A stretch of 12,291 nucleotides of DNA from assembly GCA_016781775.1 (NCBI GenBank), contig JADDPR010000260.1, positions 1 to 12,291 of the forward strand. Direction: 5' to 3'. Shown here one piece after another: positions 7,753 through 12,291 of the stretch. Numbering within the stretch: the first letter of the stretch is position 1; each line of letters starts with the position of its first letter. The translations under genes were made by a program, and so were the position numbers. Source of the DNA: Rubrobacter sp. (GTDB lineage: Bacteria; Actinomycetota; Rubrobacteria; Rubrobacterales; Rubrobacteraceae). A model generated the notes under the pieces. The model saw only the letters and a program-made list of their open reading frames with translations, was not told the origin of the DNA and did no database searches.

Positions 7753-8886
7753 CTAGTAGTAGATGTCGCCCTTCAGCTTGTTGTAGACGCGGTAGTACGC
7801 GGGCTCGATCTTGTTCCACAGATTGGCGCGCACGCGCTTGATCGGCAGGTCGTAGCAGCCCGCGAATTCCACCGCCTCACCCCCGAAGCCCACCTTGAAC
7901 TTGTAGACGTTGTACCAGGGGTGATCCTCGTTCAGCTTGTCGAGTTCGGGTATCCCCATCATGTCGTAGTACGTGATGCCGCGATCCTTGGCCCAGCGCA
8001 TCACCTCCCACTGCAGCAGGGAGGTGGGCATGAGGTTGCGTTTGTTGTTGGTGGAGGCGCCGTACATGTACCAGTATTTTTTGCCGAACGTAAAGATGTA
8101 CATACCGGCCAGCTTTTCCCCCTCGTGCTCGGCGAAGAACAGGTGCGCCCGGCCCGCCTCGCGCATCGTCCGCCACGCGGTGAAAAAGTAATCGCGCGGC
8201 CTGCGGATCACGAACCCATTGCGCTCGGAGGTCTCCTCGTACATGCGCCAGAAGGCCTCCTCGGCCGCCGGGGAGCCGTCCTCCGCCACCCTCACCCCCT
8301 TGCGCGCCGACAGCCTCACGTTGTAGCGCGTCTTCCCCTTCATCCCCGCCAGGAGATCCTCCTCCGGGCGAGACAGGTCGACCACCATCGTAGCTTTACC
8401 GTTGAGGTCCCACCGGAACTTGCGGAATCCGAGCTCCTCCAGCAGGGCCTTCTGGCCCCCCCGCCCCTCTCGCACCTCCGGCTCGATCTTGAGCGTGTGC
8501 GCCCCAAGGCGCGCCGCCGCCTCCGCCGCCCCCCGCAAAAAGGCGCGCGCCGCCCCCTCGTCGTCCCACTCCAGCCACGGCCCCTTCGGGCAGTACATCA
8601 GGTACCCCGGCACCGGCCACGTCGGGCGCAGCAGGAACTGCCCCGCCCCCGCCACCTCGCCGGCGCCCCCTCCGCCGCCGCCGCCGCGCACGAGCGCCAG
8701 CCGCAAGGGCCTCCAGCCGGCGTTCCTCTTCATCTCGCCCCACGCGTGGCTCTGCAGGAGGTGCCCGCCGCCGGGGGCTCCCTGCACGAGGGTGTCCCAC
8801 TCCCCGCTCCCGACGCCCACCCTCTCGACGACCGTGTACCCCGAACCCACGGCACCGGCGTTTTGAGCGGCGGGGAACAGCGACAT
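7753..8886 (-). CDS. FemAB-family aminoacyl/peptidyl transferase, copy A
   Basis: The 377-aa protein has the tandem GNAT-like fold of FemA/FemX enzymes, which add amino acids to lipid II or related cell-wall acceptors in the cytoplasm, classically from aminoacyl-tRNA. Family features are LLQSHAWGEMKRNAGWRPL (43-61), GKTRYNVRLSARKGV (184-198), MYGASTNNKRNLMPTSLLQWE (274-294), YYDMMGI (306-312) and FKVGFGG (330-336). The long coiled-coil arm of seryl-tRNA-synthetase-like FemA is absent. The ATG at 8886 has AGGAGG 6 nt upstream. Residues 68-74 are seven consecutive glycines, encoded partly by a (CCG)5 tract. Residues 9-215 are identical to copy B, and the rest is clearly diverged. The nearby ACP and ligase suggest that its donor could be a carrier-bound aminoacyl group rather than a tRNA; this is inference. 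Confidence 0.9.
   Translation of the reverse strand: MSLFPAAQNAGAVGSGYTVVERVGVGSGEWDTLVQGAPGGGHLLQSHAWGEMKRNAGWRPLRLALVRGGGGGGGAGEVAGAGQFLLRPTWPVPGYLMYCPKGPWLEWDDEGAARAFLRGAAEAAARLGAHTLKIEPEVREGRGGQKALLEELGFRKFRWDLNGKATMVVDLSRPEEDLLAGMKGKTRYNVRLSARKGVRVAEDGSPAAEEAFWRMYEETSERNGFVIRRPRDYFFTAWRTMREAGRAHLFFAEHEGEKLAGMYIFTFGKKYWYMYGASTNNKRNLMPTSLLQWEVMRWAKDRGITYYDMMGIPELDKLNEDHPWYNVYKFKVGFGGEAVEFAGCYDLPIKRVRANLWNKIEPAYYRVYNKLKGDIYY
8242..8862. repeat. 621-bp direct repeat, copy 1 (inside FemAB-A)
   Basis: I compared this stretch base by base with 10788-11408 (offset 2546) and found no difference in 621 bp. The first mismatches are at 8241/10787 and 8863/11409. It covers codons 9 to 215 of the FemAB-A gene. 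A second identical island of 49 bp (8120-8168 with 10669-10717, offset 2549) lies further on, after a one-codon length difference. Confidence 0.95.
8672..8686. repeat. (CCG)5 triplet tract encoding poly-Gly
   Basis: Five CCG units encode part of a seven-glycine run in FemAB-A. The same tract occurs in FemAB-B at 11218-11232. Triplet slippage would change the length of a surface loop without breaking the frame. Confidence 0.8.
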
Positions 8887-8919
8887 GTAGACCTCCTGGT
8901 GGGAAATGCTTACTTAGAC

Positions 8920-8955
8920 GGGGCTGAGTGTAAGGACCGGGCCGAGGGCGGTCAA
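8920..8955 (-). promoter_or_regulatory. Candidate sigma-70-type promoter upstream of FemAB copy A
   Basis: On the minus strand, TTGACC (8950-8955) and TACACT (8927-8932) are separated by exactly 17 bp. Both are close to the TTGACA/TATAAT consensus, and transcription would start near 8920, about 34 nt before the ATG. The 107-bp gap between GNAT-B and FemAB-A is large enough for an internal promoter. Confidence 0.6.
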
Positions 8956-8993
8956 GCGTTACGGGGACGAGAAGGGGTACGGTCGGTAACCCC

Positions 8994-10148
8994 TCATCTC
9001 ATCCAGAAGGTCGGCTCCCCGTCGCCGATGGTGTACGCCCAGTTGGAGAAGCGACGGGCGGTCTCGTGCAAACGGGTGTCCGCGAACCCGACCAGCAGGC
9101 TGTTGCGCCTGCTCTTGCGGTAGAAGAAGCCCAGGAGGCGCAGGTCTCCGGACCGGGCCGAGATCGGGGACTCCTTGTACCTGTAGCGGATAAGGTGCGT
9201 GCCCGCGTCCCTGAAGAAGCGGACCGCCCCCCGGAGCAGGGCCCGCGCCACGTCCCGGCGCCCCGGACGGGTGGTCAGGTCGAGCACGTAGCCGTCTATG
9301 CCGCCGGTGGTCACCTTCAACACGGTGTACCCGAGGAGCTCCCCGCCCGCCCCCTTGACGCCGAGGACGGTGACCGGATGCTGAGGAGAGCCGGGCCCGT
9401 AGCGCCAGCGCAGGAAGGCCGCGTCCTTCTCCGGGGTGCAGGATACCGCGGCGGCGACGGTCTCGAAGAGCGCGTCGAAGGGTTCATCGAATCCCTCCAG
9501 CACCTCCGCCTTCGGGCCGCGGCCGAAGGCGCCCCCCAGCGCCTCGTCGGCCGCCCGTAGCCCACCGTTAAGCATGCCCTGCACCGGTCCCGGAAGCGAG
9601 AGCCGCGGGCGCACCGCGCGCGGCTCCTCCTGCTCCTGGCGGCGGGAGAAGAGCCTCCCCGGCAGAGCCGGCACCGGGAGCTTGGAGACGTTCAGAAGCT
9701 TCGCCGTGTAATCCAGCCTGCCCACCTCCTCGGCCCCCAGGCGCGTCTCGACGCTGATCACCGCCGGCAGGATGTCGCAGGCCACGCAGTTCTCGGTCGC
9801 GCGGAAGAACGCCCGCATGAGCGAGAGGGCATAGAAACCGTACCCGGGATTCACCTCGTAGTCCCCGGGCGTGTGGGCGACGATTCTGCGCCCACCGATG
9901 CGGTAGTACTGGGGCAGGGCCGAGAGGTGCCCCACGACCTCCCCTTCTTCGGTCACCGCGATCCAGCGGCGCATCTGATCCCCCAGGGGGTGCCGCGCGA
10001 CCCAGCGGTAGACGCGATCATAGAACCCGAAGTCGTGTACCTCGGGGACGTGAGGGTGGGTGAGTACGCGCAGCCTGCCGATCTTCTCTCCCAACTCCCC
10101 GCTCTTGAGCAGGGGGTCGTCAAGCTGGCGTATCGATACCTTCTTCAT
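8994..10148 (-). CDS. GNAT-family acyltransferase, copy B (two-domain type)
   Basis: The protein is 384 aa with the ATG at 10148 (MKKVSIRQL); GGGGG about 8 nt upstream is a modest ribosome-binding sequence, and the longer frame to 10229 reads as low-complexity Arg/Gly sequence. It is a diverged paralogue of the 6318-7607 gene along its full length: VARHPLGDQMRRWIA (50-64), AHTPGDYEVNPGYGFYALSL (91-110), ENCVACDILPAVISVETRLG (119-138), FLRWRYGPGSPQHP (245-258), and a shared ending with NWAY and GDGE. The linker is shorter (about 160-190) and has fewer prolines. It sits between the two FemAB genes, which suggests that FemAB and GNAT work as a pair. The first half lacks a canonical acyl-CoA loop, so donor binding may rest with the second half. 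Substrate unknown. Confidence 0.85.
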   Translation of the reverse strand: MKKVSIRQLDDPLLKSGELGEKIGRLRVLTHPHVPEVHDFGFYDRVYRWVARHPLGDQMRRWIAVTEEGEVVGHLSALPQYYRIGGRRIVAHTPGDYEVNPGYGFYALSLMRAFFRATENCVACDILPAVISVETRLGAEEVGRLDYTAKLLNVSKLPVPALPGRLFSRRQEQEEPRAVRPRLSLPGPVQGMLNGGLRAADEALGGAFGRGPKAEVLEGFDEPFDALFETVAAAVSCTPEKDAAFLRWRYGPGSPQHPVTVLGVKGAGGELLGYTVLKVTTGGIDGYVLDLTTRPGRRDVARALLRGAVRFFRDAGTHLIRYRYKESPISARSGDLRLLGFFYRKSRRNSLLVGFADTRLHETARRFSNWAYTIGDGEPTFWMR

Positions 10149-10263
10149 GACCTGGTCCCCCACAGCCCCCCGTCGATCCTTCTCGCCACGCCGCGCGCCG
10201 CGCCCCGTTCGCCCTCCGGGGCCCACCACGCGGGCAGGAGGGGAGCGAGGGCGCGACCGCAGA

Positions 10264-10303
10264 AGCCCTCCTCGTACCGGCCGCGGCCGGTACGAGGAGG
10301 GCT
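10264..10303. terminator. 40-bp perfect palindrome overlapping the FemAB-B stop codon
   Basis: The half-site AGCCCTCCTCGTACCGGCCG (10264-10283) is followed directly by its exact reverse complement (10284-10303). The palindrome overlaps two bases of the stop codon at 10302-10304. As RNA it folds into an almost loopless GC-rich hairpin. No T tract follows on the minus strand, so it may slow or partly stop transcription, protect the 3' end of the upstream mRNA, or bind a dimeric protein. Confidence 0.6.
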
Positions 10304-11432
10304 AGTAGTAGACATCGCCCTTCAGCCTCTGATAGATGCGGTAGTAGGTGGGCTCCGTCTTGTCCCACAGCCCGGCGCGGACGCGCTCGATCGGCAGGTC
10401 GAGGCTGCCCACGAAGTCCTCCACCTCTCCCCCGAAACCCGCCTTGAACTTGTAGACCCCGTAGAGGGGATGGTCTTCGTTGCGCTTCTCCGGGGTGGGG
10501 ATACCCCACATGTCGTAGTGCGTCAGACCACGCCCCTTCGCCCAGCGCATCACCTCCCATTGCAGCAGGGAGGCGGGCATGAGGTTGCGCTTCTCGCGCG
10601 ACGTAGCCCCCAGCATGTAAAGGCACTTGTGCCCGAAGGTGTAGACGAGCACGGCCGCAAGCCGATCGCCCTCGTGCTCGGCGAAGAACAGGTGCGCCCG
10701 GCCCGCCTCGCGCATCGCCCGCAACGCGGCCCTGTAGTAGCTGTAGGGCCTGCTCCAGAACTCCTGGCGCTCGACGGTCTCCTTGTGCATGCGCCAGAAG
10801 GCCTCCTCGGCCGCCGGGGAGCCGTCCTCCGCCACCCTCACCCCCTTGCGCGCCGACAGCCTCACGTTGTAGCGCGTCTTCCCCTTCATCCCCGCCAGGA
10901 GATCCTCCTCCGGGCGAGACAGGTCGACCACCATCGTAGCTTTACCGTTGAGGTCCCACCGGAACTTGCGGAATCCGAGCTCCTCCAGCAGGGCCTTCTG
11001 GCCCCCCCGCCCCTCTCGCACCTCCGGCTCGATCTTGAGCGTGTGCGCCCCAAGGCGCGCCGCCGCCTCCGCCGCCCCCCGCAAAAAGGCGCGCGCCGCC
11101 CCCTCGTCGTCCCACTCCAGCCACGGCCCCTTCGGGCAGTACATCAGGTACCCCGGCACCGGCCACGTCGGGCGCAGCAGGAACTGCCCCGCCCCCGCCA
11201 CCTCGCCGGCGCCCCCTCCGCCGCCGCCGCCGCGCACGAGCGCCAGCCGCAAGGGCCTCCAGCCGGCGTTCCTCTTCATCTCGCCCCACGCGTGGCTCTG
11301 CAGGAGGTGCCCGCCGCCGGGGGCTCCCTGCACGAGGGTGTCCCACTCCCCGCTCCCGACGCCCACCCTCTCGACGACCGTGTACCCCGAACCCACGGCA
11401 CCGGCGTTCTGCTTGTTTTTAAGGGAGAACAT
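10302..11432 (-). CDS. FemAB-family aminoacyl/peptidyl transferase, copy B
   Basis: The start at 11432 (MFSLKNKQNAGAV) is chosen by alignment with copy A and lies just downstream of a good promoter; the frame stays open to 11684, but that part is not protein-like. The ribosome-binding sequence is weak (GAGG, 11 nt away). The 376-aa protein has the same domain layout as copy A, and residues 8-215 are identical. After that it differs in the segment that helps shape the acceptor and donor pocket: HKETVERQEFWSRPYSYY replaces YEETSERNGFVIRRPRDYF, and LYMLGATSREKRNLMP replaces WYMYGASTNNKRNLMP. Shared hallmarks include LLQWEVMRWAK and FKAGFGG. Because the variable part lies in the C-terminal half, the two enzymes may differ in substrate while keeping a common N-terminal half. 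It is the first gene of the minus-strand set. Confidence 0.9.
   Translation of the reverse strand: MFSLKNKQNAGAVGSGYTVVERVGVGSGEWDTLVQGAPGGGHLLQSHAWGEMKRNAGWRPLRLALVRGGGGGGGAGEVAGAGQFLLRPTWPVPGYLMYCPKGPWLEWDDEGAARAFLRGAAEAAARLGAHTLKIEPEVREGRGGQKALLEELGFRKFRWDLNGKATMVVDLSRPEEDLLAGMKGKTRYNVRLSARKGVRVAEDGSPAAEEAFWRMHKETVERQEFWSRPYSYYRAALRAMREAGRAHLFFAEHEGDRLAAVLVYTFGHKCLYMLGATSREKRNLMPASLLQWEVMRWAKGRGLTHYDMWGIPTPEKRNEDHPLYGVYKFKAGFGGEVEDFVGSLDLPIERVRAGLWDKTEPTYYRIYQRLKGDVYY
10788..11408. repeat. 621-bp direct repeat, copy 2 (inside FemAB-B)
   Basis: This is the partner of 8242-8862 and is identical at all 621 positions compared. Unique sequence flanks both copies, and a diverged GNAT gene lies between them. 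Confidence 0.95.
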
Positions 11433-11470
11433 CGAGAAATTGACCTCGCTTCTGGAAGGCTCCTCGGGCG

Positions 11471-11506
11471 AGACGGCAGTATAAGGGCCCGGGTTGACGC
11501 GGGCAA
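11471..11506 (-). promoter_or_regulatory. Candidate sigma-70-type promoter for the minus-strand gene set
   Basis: On the minus strand, TTGCCC (11501-11506) and TATACT (11478-11483) are 17 bp apart. The -10 box matches the consensus at 5 of 6 positions. Transcription would start near 11471, giving a leader of about 39 nt before the FemAB-B ATG. Confidence 0.6.
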
Positions 11507-11931
11507 GCATCCTCCAGGCGAAGGGAGGATGGCCCACGGCCACCGCCCGGTACCATCGGGGAGCGGCAGCGAGCACGTGTCCACCGGAGCGATGGAACGT
11601 ACGCCATCGGTGAGCGTCACGCTGACGCATCTCCGCTGTGGTGGCCGTGTGTCCGGTCCGCAACCCCCTACTCAGCTCTCGCACCCCGTCGCATTACGAC
11701 GCGGACATTTGCGCTGCGGTCCCGCTTCCGAGGGCGTCCGGGAGGCGGTCTGGAAGCCTGCGGCAAGGCGGCCATATCCCGGTGTTGGATCAGGGCCGCG
11801 GAAGGAGCGCCCCGAACCTCGGGGCCTCGCGTCCCGTCTGCGCAGTCCTTGCCCGGTTTGGGAGGGCGGTTTCGTTCCTGCGTCTTCCGTCGCTGAAGTA
11901 GATAGAAGTGAAGACGAGAAAATACATAAAT
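11507..11931. other. Gene-poor stretch upstream of the minus-strand set
   Basis: No reading frame here looks like a protein. The open frames are Arg-, Pro- and Ser-rich and lack ribosome-binding sequences. I see no tRNA, rRNA or insertion-sequence ends. From about 11886 onward the composition turns AT-rich (for example GAAAATACATAAATATGAGG), as in a regulatory region. It probably holds upstream regulatory DNA for the minus-strand promoter and perhaps a promoter for the rightmost + strand gene. Confidence 0.5.
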
Positions 11932-12060
11932 ATGAGGATGCATCAAAGTTCGAAACTTCTCACCACCGCACCAGAATGTACTATGGCAAGAGCTCGACGG
12001 GCCAGCACCGAGATTCGTTACATCAAGAACTACAGCGGCGCCAGGGACGTGCTTCCCTAA
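11932..12060 (+). CDS. Possible short ORF or leader peptide, 42 aa
   Basis: The frame from ATG 11932 to TAA 12058-12060 encodes a basic peptide ending in RYIKNYSGARDVLP. Other in-frame ATGs at 11938 and 11983 would give shorter products. No clear ribosome-binding sequence is seen. It is listed because its stop codon abuts a 26-bp hairpin and the next possible gene follows closely, an arrangement seen in leader-peptide control. It may equally be the remnant 3' end of a lost gene, or chance. Confidence 0.25.
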   Translation: MRMHQSSKLLTTAPECTMARARRASTEIRYIKNYSGARDVLP

Positions 12061-12121
12061 CGCTCCCTTCGTTGGAGAAGCGGGGCTCGGCCCCCGCCCC
12101 GCTTCTCCAACGAAGGGAGCG
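12061..12121. terminator. 26-bp perfect hairpin, terminator or translational control element
   Basis: Arm 12061-12086 (beginning CGCTCCCTTCGTTGGAGAAG) pairs perfectly with 12096-12121 around a 9-nt loop. No T tract follows on either strand. The right arm contains AGGGAG (12114-12119), which is the ribosome-binding sequence of the possible TTG start at 12125. It could be a terminator for a transcript arriving from the left, or a structure that hides that site. Confidence 0.7.
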
Positions 12122-12124
12122 CCG

Positions 12125-12291
12125 TTGCACACCATAAAGGACGCCGAAGGCCCCGCCACAGTAAGCGACGCACCGCCTCGTACGTACGATCCCCCGAGGA
12201 GCCAGGAGATCCTCGTTACCCTCGAAGCCGCGGACCTGCGGGTCATAGGAGCGGCGAGCGTGGCGAGGGAGATGCTGGTCCTCGCCCGGAC
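12125..12291 (+). CDS. Possible N-terminal part of an unrecognised gene, cut by the window edge
   Basis: The frame opens with TTG at 12125, 5 nt after AGGGAG (12114-12119), and stays open to the end of the window (55 codons). Third positions are about 78% G or C. The translation looks like protein: a polar, Asp/Pro-rich start, then EILVTLEAADLRVIGAA and a helix with AREMLVLAR. I do not recognise the family from this fragment. The frame is open upstream back to 11936 but has no earlier usual start codon. An opposite-strand reading has the same third-position bias, so the strand is not certain. Confidence 0.45.
   Translation, partial: MHTIKDAEGPATVSDAPPRTYDPPRSQEILVTLEAADLRVIGAASVAREMLVLAR

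Noticed and set aside
8671..8686. A CRISPR or other repeat array
   Set aside because: It is only a (CCG)5 codon tract inside a gene. No spaced repeats of CRISPR type were seen anywhere in the window.
8242..11408. Assembly artefact as the source of the 621-bp identity
   Set aside because: Both copies have distinct flanks on both sides and a diverged GNAT gene between them, so two real copies are more likely. Long reads would settle it.
11433..11684. N-terminal extension of FemAB-B to 11684
   Set aside because: The extra 84 residues are not protein-like, contain the candidate promoter, and have no counterpart in FemAB-A.
11895..11974. A tRNA-like patch (AGTTCGAAACT and a nearby CCGCACCA)
   Set aside because: No matching acceptor, D-arm or anticodon arm can be paired at the required distances, and the region is too AT-rich for a tRNA in this genome.
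9873..12137. A 754-codon open frame on the + strand
   Set aside because: It runs opposite GNAT-B and FemAB-B and the gene-poor stretch. The translation is His/Arg/Pro-rich and repeats the equally meaningless frame at 7921-9123 because the underlying DNA is duplicated.

Overview
The window is high-GC DNA whose genes strongly prefer G or C at third codon positions and use GTG and TTG starts. A single-pass VanW protein, FemAB-type peptidyltransferases and actinobacterial-looking codon use suggest a deep-branching actinobacterium, possibly near Rubrobacter. That placement is an inference from gene content, not from a marker gene.

Left part (about 1-3060, + strand): a small unrecognised gene (54-380), a membrane-anchored VanW-family protein with two probable peptidoglycan-binding repeats (437-2209), a hairpin (2231-2270), and a secreted or membrane-anchored hypothetical protein that is split by an apparent frameshift (2344-3053). 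A perfect 18-bp hairpin (3066-3108) separates this convergent half from the next.

Main part (about 3138-11510, - strand): a gene set read right to left as FemAB-B, GNAT-B, FemAB-A, GNAT-A, acyl carrier protein (ACP), AMP-forming ligase, and PLP-dependent (fold type III) decarboxylase. The last three are tightly packed: 4 nt between ACP and ligase, and a 20-bp overlap between ligase and decarboxylase. The ligase and decarboxylase resemble proteins found next to each other in exosortase-A/exopolysaccharide loci. The ACP plus decarboxylase pair also recalls the butirosin logic (BtrI/BtrK), in which an amino acid is decarboxylated while tethered to a carrier protein. My working model is that the ligase loads an amino acid onto the ACP, the decarboxylase converts it to a carrier-bound amine, and the FemAB and GNAT transferases place the product on a cell-wall or polysaccharide acceptor. 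This is inference.

The FemAB-GNAT pair is duplicated in tandem. The two FemAB genes share a 621-bp stretch that is identical base for base (8242-8862 and 10788-11408), while the rest of both genes and both GNATs have diverged clearly. This is the signature of recent gene conversion. Plausible sigma-70-type promoters lie before FemAB-B, FemAB-A and GNAT-A, and a 40-bp perfect palindrome covers the FemAB-B stop codon.

Right edge (about 11510-12291): about 420 bp without a convincing gene, then an AT-rich patch, a possible 42-codon ORF ending right at a 26-bp hairpin, and the start of a possible + strand gene (TTG at 12125) whose ribosome-binding sequence lies inside that hairpin.
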